Notes: generated by a model not told the origin, from the letters alone. Shown: positions 24,145 through 35,490, numbered from the stretch's first letter. The stretch: DNA of 64,000 nt from Aselliscus stoliczkanus (GCA_033961575.1 CM066728.1:37944352-38008351), one strand, 5' to 3'. Made by a program: numbers and translations.

Positions 24145-24985
24145 AGGGTAATGGGCAAAGTTATTTAGAGACATAGCAGGCAATGGTTTCATTCAAGCAC
24201 TAGGATTTGGGCTTTGGGTACTTGGGGAAAGTTAATCAAATGCAAAGAAACAAAAAATTTACTAAATTTATAAAAAGTTGTATTGCTAACGAAAAATCCG
24301 AAAGATTTGTACTGCTCACTCCCTAAGATGGTTCCCAGGACCCTTAGCAACAAAAAACAGGCTACTGATGCAATGTGGTCCAGAGTAAGGGAATTCTATT
24401 CAATATGCATCTTGGCTGTGACCACGGAGAAAAAGAATAAAGATATTCCCAGGCAGAACTAGAATCTTATCCTACTGCCAAGGCTGTCTTTGCCATCCCT
24501 GACCAATGAAATAGTCATGGATTGGAAAACCTCTGTGGGTTGTTTCTCCTTTTTCTCTTTTCTAATTGAGAGTTTTTATTGTCTTTATGCTATTTTCCTT
24601 CTATCGCTGAACACTGGCTCTATTAGAATTAGCAGTATTTATCATTCAACCATGTTCCTAGATCCTGAGACTTTCTATTCAAACAGAGCAGAATTACACA
24701 GAGATGGTAGACTTAAAGTTAGATGCAACATGGTAGACTTAAAATTAGATGCAGCAATTAAATGAGTCTTTGAATTGTCTTTCTTTTGGGGAGGAGAGGG
24801 GGTAGGTGATAAATGCATTGGAAACTGTAAGTAAACGATTTGCATTATTTCAGGTGAGGGCATTTTTTCAAGGTGTATACAAAAGGGAAGGAATGTATGC
24901 ACATTGGGAGGACCAGTGAACATCTTTCGGTTATGCTTGCCCACCATCCATAACCACAGTACCTTTTGTTTCTTTCAGTGACCCA
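24145..24985. other. Unassigned sequence with a 26-bp tandem duplication
   Basis: No gene recognised. At 24705-24756 a 26-bp unit starting TGGTAGACTTAAA is repeated in tandem (second unit from 24731) with two differences. Confidence 0.5.
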
Positions 24986-24989
24986 CCCA

Positions 24990-25400
24990 TCCTGACTCTT
25001 GGTCCATGTGGTTCAGACTGTGTGGCTGACCACACCTCCTATTCCCAATTCCAATACTTAGCACCTGATCTTGATCCGGCCTTCCATCACATGCTATCCT
25101 CCTAACTCCAGGGTGGAAATATGACCCAATTCATTTAATGAAATATAATCCTGGGACTTACGCTAAAACTATGGGTAAGGGAAGCTCTCTTTATGTTGTG
25201 CTTGCTAAACTGAAAGAATGTAAGTCTGGAGCCACATGGAGAAAGCCTACCTGAAAATATATCTAACACAAGAGAAAGCCACGGGGCATGTCCTGAGGCC
25301 ATTGTTTGAGCCCATGGAATCCATCTGTACCTGAAAACAATACACTCTTTGAGCCCCAGCGTCCTAAACTAGTAGGATTTTGGTCTCCTACAAGTGAAAG
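24990..25400 (+). repeat. Ancient interspersed repeat of unassigned family (copy 2)
   Basis: Related in word order to 22190-22440 (ATGACCCAATTCATT, CCTGGGACTT, GGAAGCTCTCTTTATG, TTGCTAAACTG, TGTAAGTCTGGAGCC). It is longer but more decayed at its left end. Confidence 0.5.
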
Positions 25401-25434
25401 AAATTGAAAAATCTAATATTATTACCAGTTATTT

Positions 25435-25590
25435 GATGAAACTGATACCAGCTTTCAAAGAAAAAAACTGAAGCCTAAAGAACTAAATTATTTGCCTAAA
25501 GCCATACAACTAATTACTGGTGGCACAGATTCAAACCTAAGCAGGTCTGGTTCCAAAATCCACGCTCTTCCTACTGCATCATACTCTCTC
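25435..25590 (-). repeat. MIR SINE fragment (antisense)
   Basis: The plus strand reads AAACTGAAGCCTAAAGAACT ... TTGCCTAAAGCCATACAACT ... ATTCAAACCTAAGCAGGTCT, the antisense of a MIR. It is decayed. Confidence 0.65.
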
Positions 25591-25594
25591 ACGG

Positions 25595-27310
25595 AAAAAC
25601 AGTCTGAAGCTCCTCTATGCTTTATAATTATCTGTAACCATAAGGTAAGTTCTTACATGGAGTGAGTGCTCTATTAACATTTGTTGAATAACCAAAAAAG
25701 GAAGAATCATATGCCTTCCTGCGGTCTGTCCCATTCCTGCAACAACTTGCCTCTGTGTGACACAGAACATTTCGGCATTAGTTTTATAACATAGGCTACC
25801 TCGAGGACATGTCTATGTCTTCACCATCTTCATCCTCTTTCAAAACCCATGATGTTACTGTATATAATTGAGAGTGTCTCTAAATTAAGGCACTTCAGTC
25901 CCAGAATACCAGTTCTAGTCACAGGATAAATCAAGACCCATAATACACATAGAAATCAGAACCTTAGAAAGAGGCCATCACCAAGGTCTAGCTATGATTC
26001 TGACATAACTAACTGTGAAACTCACAAATGGACACCTATATTATCCAATAAGTGAGATATCGGTGTTTATGCTAGTATTTTAATATATTTGTAACAATTA
26101 CATTAATTTCTAGAAAGTGGCAGCTATTTACAGTCAAATCTCTTTCAAATATTACTGTTGAGGGTGAGAGAGAAGGGAAGTGAAACAGAATTTATGAATA
26201 TCAGATCCTGACATTTTCAAGAAATCAGCCTAAAAACTATGAGAATTTTTGTTAGAGCAAGAACGTCAGATAACAATGTTTCACAAGTTAACTTTTGTTT
26301 CCCTAGAAGGTGTGGTGGGTTGATTCACATACAGATCAAAGGCTCACTGGATTCAACACTCCAATGTTAAATTGATTCAAAAATGGCTATTTTCTGGCTA
26401 AGATCCACTACTTTCTTAGGCCTCTTTACTTTTTCCTCCCTTTGAGTAGCTGGCATTCTTTGCAAGAAAATTTTTTACAAAAACAAAAAAAAAATTTTGA
26501 TCACTTAACCAAAGTTATAATATAGGACAAACTCAAACAGAGAACAAGCCACCACAAGATGTGGACACTGGGCAGTTAGCTAAGATCATGCATATCTTAA
26601 GATCTCACTTCCTAAGAAGGATTTGTTTCAGCAAAACTGCAAATACCTCAACATGAACCTCAGAGTCACTCCCAAATAGTTAAAGCTGATATTAAATCCA
26701 GGACAGCTAATGATTTACTATATTTACACTTACCATTTCTATGTATTTCTGGTTTAGCATATGAAAGACCTAAATTCATACCCCAGATATCACTTCAGGG
26801 TTGGGCCTCCTTAGATTAATGCATGACCTGAGATTGGTTCCAGATCCCAAAAAGAAAACGTGTACAAGCTATCCAATTTACAAGGTTGTCATAAAAATAA
26901 ACACAAATATACAAAAAGTGTCTAGAAATTTTAGTAGGCACTAAACAAATATTAATGCCCCTCATCCATAACAATATCTAAATCCATGTAATTTACTAAA
27001 AAAACTTTTACTGGCAGACACTATTTCTACCTTGGAGGTTAAAATGTTAAGGAGGGGTAAAAAAAGGAATATGCATAAACAAATAATTATACAAGTGTAA
27101 TATAATGTTACCATATATCTGTAAGAGAAAATCAGCCTCCTGCTTTGTAAAATGTTGCTATTATATATAAATCTAGAAAAGGTGCTTATACTTTTGTCCA
27201 ACATAACTGTTTATAAACAATTGGAATAGTGCTCCAACAAGTTATTTGCTATTAATAATTATCTGAAACAGCAGCATTATTCAGTTTCCTTTAATTACTC
27301 TACTATTGCC
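25595..27310. other. Unassigned sequence
   Basis: No gene, exon or clear repeat recognised. A short stretch near 26900-26960 resembles the end of a MIR or L2 on the plus strand but is too weak to call. Confidence 0.35.
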
Positions 27311-27313
27311 AAC

Positions 27314-28067
27314 TTATTCAATACACAGAAAGTAAAGAGGCCTGACAAAATGATGGTATTTAACCAAAATATACAAATTTGGAGTAAATTCAGAATGGAT
27401 ACGAAATGTGACAGTGACTAGATCTGTGCCATAAAGTCCAAGATACACCACAGACTCTATACTGAAACAAAAAGTGATGTTTGAAAATGTTTCCTTTGCT
27501 CTAAGGCAAAGAAAAATTTGCAAAACCTTAGTGGAAGTTGAAATGATGATTAATCTGTTACATATAAGAGTGAAAGAGAGAAAACATGGGATTCTAAAGG
27601 AAACACATAATTCAAGAGAAAGTAAGGACACTGTATGAACATTTCCATGAAGAGGAGCTGTGAAAGCTGGGTGCCTATTAACCCAGTTGTTAGCTGTAGA
27701 AGGTGAAATGAACAAAAGAGCCCTACCAACTAACAGGAGAAGCTTGGGAAATCCTCCCAACATAGACTTTCGGAGAGCAAAAGGAACACAAACTACAGAA
27801 GTGTTCAACTCCACGGAGAAAACTATCCAAGAAACAGCAGCAAACAGCAAGCCTTACAGTGATCAAGGACTATCTTTCCGATTTGGTGATAATGCAGTGG
27901 GCTTTGTGGTTAAGCCAGAAATACTCTTGTTCTGCAAACCCCAGGACACAAGAGTCAGGCATAAGAACCTTTGCATATATACTAAGGATATAACAAACTC
28001 ATCCAGCCTTCATTTAGGATGCAAAAAATGGTTTAACAACTTTAATGATTCGAGTCCTATTATATAA
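27314..28067. other. Overlapping long frames outside known repeats
   Basis: A 178-codon minus-strand frame (27314-27850) overlaps a 135-codon plus-strand frame (27660-28067, first ATG at about 27708). These are the longest frames in the window outside recognised repeats and CpG islands. The plus-frame product is hydrophilic and contains SKPYSDQGLSFRFGDNAVGF. I recognise no family for either. A terminal exon of a rightward gene is possible, but no strong splice acceptor was seen, and chance openness cannot be excluded. Confidence 0.2.
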
Positions 28068-28069
28068 TC

Positions 28070-29140
28070 GTTAAGGGTCTGAAGGGATCAGTTATCTTTT
28101 TCAATTAAATTTGACTGTATTTTATGGAGGCAGTTATATCCTGGATCCACAAAGTTGTCAAGAAATACCACTTGCTAATATTGTCAAAGGGTCAAAGAAC
28201 ATAAATTTTCTAGGTCTTCATTTCTAGCTGTATATTATGCACACTACATCCACACAGGATGAGCTATTTAAAAGCAATCACATTCACAGCAATGTAATTT
28301 TAAAGACACTTTTCTGACTGAACCAATGTAAAAAGCATTTGTATATACTAAACACCTAGAATATATTCTAGTATTAAGAGTTTTCCCTTCTTTTAAAACC
28401 ATTTGTCCCACTATGGAAATGCTGTTTCTGCAAGTAAAATAATTTATAATAAAAAACTAATTTTAATTTTTCTACAATAATTAGTGTTATTTTATTTACA
28501 ATAAAGACCATGCTATGCTCATTTTGGCAGAACATATACTATAATAAAGACCATGGTGCTGTTATTCAAATATTTTTAAATGTTTATCAGTTACTCTGAC
28601 TTCAATGTATAACTCTTCATTATCAATTAATATAAAATTAGTACAGTAATCTTTTTTTCTGTTGCATTACAAAACTGATTTTAAAGTGGAGAGACATTCA
28701 TGTCAGGAAAATGTGTAACTTGGGTCTCAACTGTAGTACTATAAGGTATGTCTCAAGTATTTGTTAGTAATAATAGTTACACACATTTTTTTAAATGACT
28801 CACTTTCCTTAATAAATCAGAGACGACTCAAGTTTATCCCTACAATGATGTCATTTTCAATCATGTGCATTCTGATATGCTTTCTTGAGCAGTAGAGAAC
28901 CAGATGGAATTACACAGACAGCACACGAGGAAATTGCACATTGGTACATGTCACACATGTAAGTATCTTGTACTAGATGAGAAAAAATATTGAGAATCAC
29001 CGACTTAGATAAAAATCTTTGTTTTACTGCTAGGTGAGTCAATAAGGAATATCTGGTTCAACTCCCAACTCTTCATTCAGTTCAGTGCATGCTTAAAAGC
29101 ACTCAATAACTATAGTCTGGTCTATGCATTTAAATTGTGT
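28070..29140. other. Unassigned AT-rich sequence (contains U6 fragment)
   Basis: Apart from the U6-derived insertion at 28513-28542, nothing was recognised. Confidence 0.35.
28513..28542 (+). pseudogene. Truncated, tailless U6 snRNA retropseudogene
   Basis: The 30-bp insert matches about the first 26 nt of U6 snRNA (TGCTC...GGCAG.ACATATACTA). It has three C/T or G/A-type changes and one C-to-A difference. It is flanked by a perfect 13-bp direct repeat, AATAAAGACCATG, at 28500-28512 and 28543-28555. It has no A-tail, and the U6 3' part is absent. The flanking duplication identifies it as an insertion rather than a chance match. Confidence 0.85.
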
Positions 29141-29145
29141 GTATT

Positions 29146-29464
29146 CTTCAAACAAAACAGAAACAAACTCATAGACACAGAGAACACTTTGATCATTGCC
29201 AGATGGGAGGGAGTGGGGGCCCTGGATGAAAAAGGGGAAGAGGTTAAGAAGCACAAATTGGCAGTTACAAAATGGTCATGAGAATGAAAAGTATGGCATA
29301 GGGAATATAGTCAATAATATTGTAATAGCTATGCATGGTGTCAGTGAGTACTAGGTTTATCGGGGGATCACTTCATAAGTTACATAAATTTCTAATCACT
29401 ATGCTGTACACCTAAAACTAACACATTATATACAAACTGTAATTTTTAAAAAATAAAAAAAATT
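29146..29464 (+). mobile_element. L1 3'-end fragment
   Basis: Words AGAAACAAACTCATAGACAC, GGGGATCACTTCATAAGTTA and CTGTACACCTAAAACTAA followed by an A-rich end match an L1 3' UTR. They are similar to 13260-13560 in the nested L1 here. It contains no coding sequence. Confidence 0.85.
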
Positions 29465-29469
29465 TTAGC

Positions 29470-30165
29470 ACATTTGTTGGTGTGGAGAATCAGTGATTAA
29501 ACATATATGTAAAGAATAAACACTGTGTGTTCTTTAAAAATTAAAACCCTGAGGACACTCATTTTGAAATAGGGATATTTATAAAATATTGCTCTTAAAA
29601 AACAATCATATATATCAGTAGGAGGCAGAAAATATTCCAGTAAGAGTTTTATCTATTATTAGGTAAGAAAAGATAGTTTAAGTTTTAAACAGATTAAGGA
29701 AAAGTGGTTTAAGTTGGGGAAGAACCTAGTTAAAGATTTAAGGAAGTAATATTTAGCTTTTCTGTACCACTCTTAAGAAAATATTTGTGGTTTAAATGAA
29801 AGGAATTTTGGGAAACCATCCAACAATAGATGATAATCTAAGCTTAAAGAAAAATAATTCCGGAATTCAGACAAACTGGACATATTTTAAGGTAAAACGC
29901 ATTTAAATTTCTGATTATCCCTATGGAGCTACAGGAACTGAAGAACTATAAAAGAACTAATTACTTGCTCTGCCTTCACAAATGCAAATGTCATTCAATT
30001 TAACTAAACTTAATGTACATTATTTTAATTTCCTAAGTCTAAAATCTAGGGCCTTTTAGGATGGTAAAACAAAAAGTAATAGTATAACAGATAAAAATTA
30101 AAGCTATAATGTAACGAACTGAATATGGAAATTGAGGACTGCCTAAATTCAGGCATTTTTAACTA
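29470..30165. other. Unassigned sequence
   Basis: Nothing recognised. Confidence 0.35.
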
Positions 30166-30169
30166 GATT

Positions 30170-30330
30170 GTCTAATTTCTTCTTCATAACAACCTTGAGA
30201 AGCAATTTTATCATCCTCATTTTACAGATGAGGAAACTATGGTTTAAACACATTAAGTAATTTGGCCAAAATTCCACATATAAAAATCCTGATTTCTGAC
30301 TGAAACCCAGATTATCTGGCTCCAAACAAA
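30170..30330 (-). repeat. MIR SINE fragment (antisense)
   Basis: The plus strand contains ATCCTCATTTTACAGATGAG, GGAAACTATGGTTTAAACAC and AACCCAGATTATCTGGCTCC, the antisense of the conserved MIR core and 3' portion. Confidence 0.75.
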
Positions 30331-30385
30331 AAAAAAGAATTTTCTTACACTACACCTTGTGACCTGGCAAGAAACACCTACATTA

Positions 30386-30865
30386 GGGCCAGCTGAGTGG
30401 CGCATTGGTTAAGAACTGGCTTGGGACGCCAGCTCTCAGCAGCTGGGCCCCGGTTCGGATCCCACATACAAGGGCCAGTGACACTGCCACTGCCCTCTAC
30501 AGCTAAGATGGTGAACAGCAGCTCGACCTAGAGCTGGGCTGCCATGAGTCGCCAGTCACGGGTGTAGGCTGCAGCCCCTGCTGCAATGGGCTGCCATAAG
30601 CTACAGTGAATGACCAGCAGCCATCATGAGCGGCCGGCAGCTGGTATGAGCTGCCAAGAGCCACTGTGAGCTGCCGTCCAAAGGCCAGCAACCGATCTGC
30701 CTCACCCAGGAAGAGCGCAATGACGATACCAACATGGGCCAGTGAAGCAACGTCCTCCACAACTAGAATGAAGAACAAAAGGACAGCAACTTATCTGTTC
30801 CCCTTCCCAGATTCCCCAACGCTGTTCCCCTCCCCCAATTTCCCAATAAAATCTTTTTTTAAAAA
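30386..30865 (+). mobile_element. Long composite tRNA-derived SINE (copy 4)
   Basis: A 17-bp target duplication, AAGAAACACCTRCATTA, lies at 30369-30385 and 30866-30882 (one mismatch). It has a tRNA-like head with a small insertion (CTCTCAGCAG), the full GC-rich body, two terminal CCCC-rich units, and AATAAAA followed by T- and A-runs. Confidence 0.93.
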
Positions 30866-30889
30866 AAGAAACACCTGCATTAAAATTGT

Positions 30890-33885
30890 CAATCTTTTAA
30901 TTAAAACCTTCTAAAGGAGGAGAAAATGTCAAGCTTATATTGTTAAGTGGTGATAACGTATAGACTAAAACTTAGTCATGGTTTCATCAGTACATATGAA
31001 TGTTTAAGAAATAATTCTAAATCATGCATGACATTAAATTTTAAGAGCCTGCATATGTAATAACCCAAAAATGAAGAAATCTGAAAATTTTTGTTGAAAG
31101 GCACTACGTAAATTTCATCTTGCCTAGATATGAATTCCAAAGAAAAAACTTGAGAGGCCCCATATTTTGTCAGCCATAAAGCAGTTTCGTTTGGGTAATG
31201 ATTATTATGTTTACACTTATGAAATAAGAAGTACATAATTGCTTAGGTCTGATTCTTTTGTTCTGATTCTAATACATCCTCTATTATTCTTTTCCATTTT
31301 TCCTCCAGATCTTGGAGCCCTGTTCAATTTAGGGTAACTGAGTCTCAAGTTCAGGAACTCCTGCAAGTTTAGATGCAAGTGCAGATATAATGCAATGAAC
31401 ACCATAAAATTGCCATGATTGGTGAAGTGTTACAGAGGAAACAAAAGTTTCAGTTATTTTCCAAAGCATTAACTATCGTGGATTTATTGGTGACTTTTCT
31501 TCCCTGCAATTTTACTGAATTGATTTTAAAACATTTAACTTTTGTATGAAAAATAGGAAAGGGAGAAGATAAGGAAAAAGGGAGGGAGTGAGGGAGGGAG
31601 GGAGGAAGGGAAAGAAGGAAGGAAGGAAGGAAGGAAGGAAGGAAGGAAGGAAGGAAAGGAAAGAAGGAGGGAGGGAAGGAAGGAGGGAAGCAGGGGAACC
31701 TAGAGCTTTGATTACAAAATATCTAAACATCTTAGACTTCCCAAAGTTCCAAAACTGACCTGCTTGTGCCCTTCAATCTCTCAGTGATGTGGTAAATGAA
31801 CCATAAATAAGCATGCTAAAGTCAAATGAGATGGAAAAACAATAGTGAAGTAATCCAAAGATCTATAAATTCTGACACATAGCTCTTAATTGCCATATTA
31901 AAGATGTTAGTTCTAAAAATGAGGTAAGGTAAATATGAAAAACAGATTTAGGGTAAACTAAAAGTGAAAAGTAGGATTCAAATACTTAAAGAGTGCAGAA
32001 ATTTCCTGATTATGATAAAATTATAAATACAATAAATATATATGTGAACTTACAGCCATTTCTTATTCTTTTATTAAACTGAAGTTCTGTATTTAAAAAT
32101 TCCCTTAGTAACAGCATGAAACAACATCCAACAAAGTTTTGAGTCTTATCAAAATACTGACTTAAATCTCTGGATAATTACGTGTATTTCATTTTCCATT
32201 AAATAGTTCTATTTTATCAAGTTCACATTTGTAAGCTTTCTTTTTCCATTACCAAAATACATTCTTATTCCAAAACAATGTATTTAGATTGATCTAATTT
32301 ATTAAATATGTTACCAAAACATTGCATAACTGATAATCCCTTGGACCTGTCTTAAAAAAAAGATGCTCATTTTAAAATCACATACAAAACTAGAATCTAG
32401 TTTGGACACAGGAGTCCAATTTTAAAATAAAACTTTTGTATACGAAGTTCATTAGATTTTCTTTTTTTCTAATTATCAAAATGTAATTTACTCATGTGGT
32501 CCTTGATCTTCTAAGACCATTTCCTGCTCATTCACAGGGTTGCTTTATAGTAGTCTCATGGAATTAAATTACCATAGGTTTTATAAACACTACTTCTATC
32601 TACAAATGGAAATAAGCACCTCAAAATGTTTTGGTATAATATATATTTATGCTGGTTTTCAAACTTGATGGTTTCTGTTCCTTAATATTTACCATGTAAT
32701 AACTATCTTGAAAATGTTACTGCTATGTAAGTAGTTGGGTAGTTACTGTACAATTCAACTTTCTGCATTGCTTGAAATGTTTCATAGTGAAATACTGAGG
32801 GAGAAGAAAATGGAAAACTTGAAAAGTCACAGACCAGAATTATAACTACCTAACAGGTGAAGATGAAATGAAAGAAATTTGTCTACCAAAAGCTTGGATT
32901 ATTTCTTCCAAACTAGATATCAACTTTTCAAGTAGTGCAGAAGCTGCATTAGCTGGACCCTAAATAATTTTACATGGAATATATTTAATGCTGCCAATCA
33001 TCAGTGCAGAAGACAAATAGATTTTCACCAAAGGTCTTTCATGGAAGAAAACAAGGGAAAACGTTTCCATATACACCTGTGTACTCACTTAATATATTCC
33101 CAATACGCACCTTTGGAAGCATAGTTCCCTTGGCTAGAGCGTACTAACCGAAAAGATTTCCTGGATTACAAAAGATACACGCAGCCTTCCTTTGCACTGA
33201 CTGACAAAGGGGTGGCTTTACACAAACAAGTCTTCAAAAAAGACCCAATAGATAGACCAGGACAACAACATGGCACTAGTGAAATAATTATATTTTGCAA
33301 CATTTTTTTTTTTAAATCCCGTTCCCATTCCATTGGTTGAAAAGTATTTTCTAGTCTAAAACAGTTTTGGTCTATTCTTGCTGATTTTTCTATTACACGT
33401 TCAGATACAGTGACTCCGTTTGAGAAATTTTTTATCTTAAAATACCTGGCGAAAGAGTAAAATGGTACTACCCCTTTAAAGGAGCTGATGTCAAAGTGAC
33501 AGGGACCCCAACTATGATTACACGCAGCTACTGACGAATTGAAAAGACTTCAGGCTTTTTTTTTTTAATTTATTTAACAGTAAGGCGAACGAAAAGGAAA
33601 CAACCTGAATAAATGTTTATATTTGGGATTGCACAAGCACTCGATTACATCACAAATGTATAACACATAGTAAAAAGTGACAACTTCACAGGTCAGTCTT
33701 TCATTTGTGCACGAGGTACCCCGGCGACTAATAATAACCCCAGGAGCGTTTTTCAGAACGTTCACACTAAGGGAGACTTTAAAGCAGAAAGCTGACCCAA
33801 ACGTGTCTTCAAACACCTCCTGAACCCTAAACTGCAAAGCAAGAGCAGAGCAGAAATTGCCCCAGCTGCACTAGCTTCACACTGA
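30890..33885. other. Unassigned sequence left of the CpG island, with a GGAA microsatellite
   Basis: AT-rich, with no repeat recognised apart from 31556-31697. If the leftward gene inferred from the CpG island is real, this is its first intron. I saw no convincing exon in it. Confidence 0.35.
31556..31697 (+). repeat. (GGAA)n / (GGGA)n polypurine microsatellite
   Basis: About 140 bp of nearly pure purine, with a core of about ten consecutive GGAA units (31616-31655) flanked by GGGA and GGAAA variants. Multiple GGAA steps are potential ETS-factor sites, and a mirror-repeat polypurine tract can form triplex DNA. Confidence 0.95.
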
Positions 33886-34513
33886 ACAGTTTCTCTCTTG
33901 ACGGTCGCGTCCAGGTCACCTCTGGCCAAGACGGGAGCTGGGATCGGAGAAGGGTTGGGGGAGAGGGGATAAAAGCAGGAGGCGGGGAAGCGGGCCGACA
34001 GGAGAAGCGCCGGGGTCGGACCGCGGGGGTCAGGGGCGGCTGCAGGGCCCCGGCGGTAGGAAGGGGCTGGGGGAACACCTAGGAGTAGGAGGTAGCCGCC
34101 AAAGCCCGAGGGCCGCGTCCGCAGGAGCGCACGGAGAGACGGGGGTGCAGGCGTGATGGGCAGTGCCCACAGTGCCCCCTGCACCGCCCACACCCTGCAG
34201 CCCTCCGACCCAGCGACGGGGCGGGGCCGGGGCACCCGCCCCCTCAGCCTCCTATCCCGGGTGGGTGCGAGAGGCGGGCCGGGCCGAGTGGGCAGCCGGG
34301 CCCAAAGCCCCACGCAGGAATGCTCCGCCACGGCCGGAGGACGGGCGGGAGACCCCGCAGCCTGGGGCGGGGGAGGGGGGTGGCTGAGGGCGGAGGAAGA
34401 GCCTTCGGCGCAGCCGCCGCAGCCGGGGCTGAGTCCCAGGCGCCCCTCTGCGGGCAGGGAGTGTTGCCCCCCGTTCTCGGAGGGCCTTCCCTACGCTTCC
34501 CCCCACCCCCGGC

Positions 34514-34528
34514 GTTGCCCCGGGCAAC
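34514..34528. promoter_or_regulatory. RFX X-box (GTTGCC-N3-GGCAAC)
   Basis: The 15-mer GTTGCCCCGGGCAAC matches the X-box form GTNRCC-N(0-3)-RGYAAC in both half-sites and is palindromic except for its centre. It lies about 35 bp downstream of the minus-strand donor, in the promoter-proximal intron. RFX factors binding such sites commonly control ciliary genes. Confidence 0.7.
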
Positions 34529-34560
34529 AGCGCCCGCCGCCGGCGGCGCGAAACTCACTT

Positions 34561-34562
34561 AC
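34561..34562 (-). other. Strong minus-strand splice donor (CTAG|GTAAGTGAG)
   Basis: Read on the minus strand, the exon would end at 34563 and the intron begin at 34562 with GTAAGT, a near-consensus donor. It sits within the CpG island and 73 or more bp from the nearest CCAAT box, as expected for the end of a short first exon. No acceptor was identified to the left. Confidence 0.6.
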
Positions 34563-34640
34563 CTAGAACCTGACAAGCAGGAGCCCCTCAGACACGGGAG
34601 CCAGTCGCCACCCCGCGTCACGGAGGCCGCCACAGCCAAT
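34563..34640 (-). other. Putative non-coding first exon of a leftward gene
   Basis: This is inferred only from the splice donor and the CCAAT/GC-box cluster immediately upstream on the minus strand. No ATG-initiated frame with recognisable protein was seen, so it would be 5' UTR. The transcription start is not visible in the sequence and the right limit is a guess. The gene cannot be named from this window. Confidence 0.4.
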
Positions 34641-34803
34641 GAGCGCCGCTGTCAGGAAGCTCTGCGGCCAATCCGCCTGCACTCCGGTCTCCGGGCACCC
34701 TCGAAGCTTCAGCCAATGGGCACGAGCGGAAGGCGGGCGCTACCGCCCGGCCCCCCCGCCCCCTCCTCCACCACCTCCCAGGAGGCGGGGCGCGGCCGAT
34801 TGG
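34636..34803. promoter_or_regulatory. Cluster of four CCAAT boxes (NF-Y sites) and GC boxes
   Basis: CCAAT occurs at 34636-34640, 34668-34672 and 34713-34717, and its complement ATTGG at 34799-34803. GGAGGCGGGGCGCGG at 34781-34795 is a GC box. Multiple spaced CCAAT boxes without a TATA box are typical of CpG-island and bidirectional promoters. Confidence 0.75.
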
Positions 34804-35281
34804 CCCCGGCCCCGGAGGGGTGGGGCTCGGGCTCTGGGCCCGGTGGGCGCGCGTGGACCCCGGGCAGTGGGCGCGGCAGGGGGAGGTGTGGCGCTGCGGC
34901 CACCGCCCTCTGGGCCTAGCTCCCTGCCTCGGGTGGGGTCCCGAGGTCCTGTTTGTGCAGCTCTCCTCGACCCTGTAACCCGCTGCTCTCTCCCAGTGTC
35001 CGGGGCTGCCGGGGTGGGAGTGAGGGCGGGATGGGCCGGAGGCGGACGGCGGCGTCACAGGAAACTTTGGGAGACTCGCCTGGCCACGGCCGGGAAGTGG
35101 CCGGGCCGGGGGTTGATAAGCTGGGGCGGCCTGGAAGGGACTACCGCAGGATCGGACAGGAATTCGTCGAGTCGGAGCGGTGGCCTGATTAAAATGTTAA
35201 ATGTGCCCGCGGGGTGCTGCGTGATCCCGGGAGCTGGTGTCTCCGGGAATGAAAGCGGCTTTAGGACCGCGAACCCCCCCC

Positions 35282-35309
35282 CACACACACACACACACAC
35301 ACACACACA
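35282..35309. repeat. (CA)n microsatellite
   Basis: Fourteen CA units at the right edge of the CpG island. Confidence 0.97.
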
Positions 35310-35404
35310 ACCTCTAAATACGCATTTTTCGCCCTCGCAATCAGTCGCTTTTCCGTCTACATTTTATTTGCGTCAGTTGTAACACTGATTCCTTTGGAAT
35401 GGTT

Positions 35405-35490
35405 TTCGGCTTTTCCAGAGGACTCTGAATGCCTTAAAGACAAGGACTGTGTCTTTCTCATTCCTGTAATCCCCAGTGCCTGAGACTGTC
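35405..35490 (+). repeat. L2 LINE 3'-end fragment
   Basis: AAAGACAAGGACTGTGTCTT followed by TCCCCAGTGCCTGAGACTG matches the sense strand of an L2 3' end. Confidence 0.6.

Larger units (their letters stand above)
33890..35280. promoter_or_regulatory. CpG island, probable bidirectional promoter
   Basis: A sharp rise in G+C and CpG density against AT-rich flanks runs over about 1.4 kb. It contains four CCAAT boxes, several GC boxes (for example 34781-34795), an RFX X-box and a strong minus-strand splice donor. In mammals this marks a promoter of a broadly expressed gene. Long frames here on both strands (for example 34320-34919, 34639-35382, 33762-34331 minus) are GC-driven and show no domain, so I do not call them coding. 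The donor suggests a leftward gene; the island extends far enough to the right that a divergent transcript is possible. Confidence 0.85.

Noticed and set aside
33762..35382. Several long frames on both strands in the first CpG island (up to 247 codons)
   Set aside because: They overlap each other in multiple frames, are rich in Pro, Arg, Gly and Ala, show no domain, and one runs through a CA microsatellite. This is the expected effect of few stop codons in GC-rich DNA.
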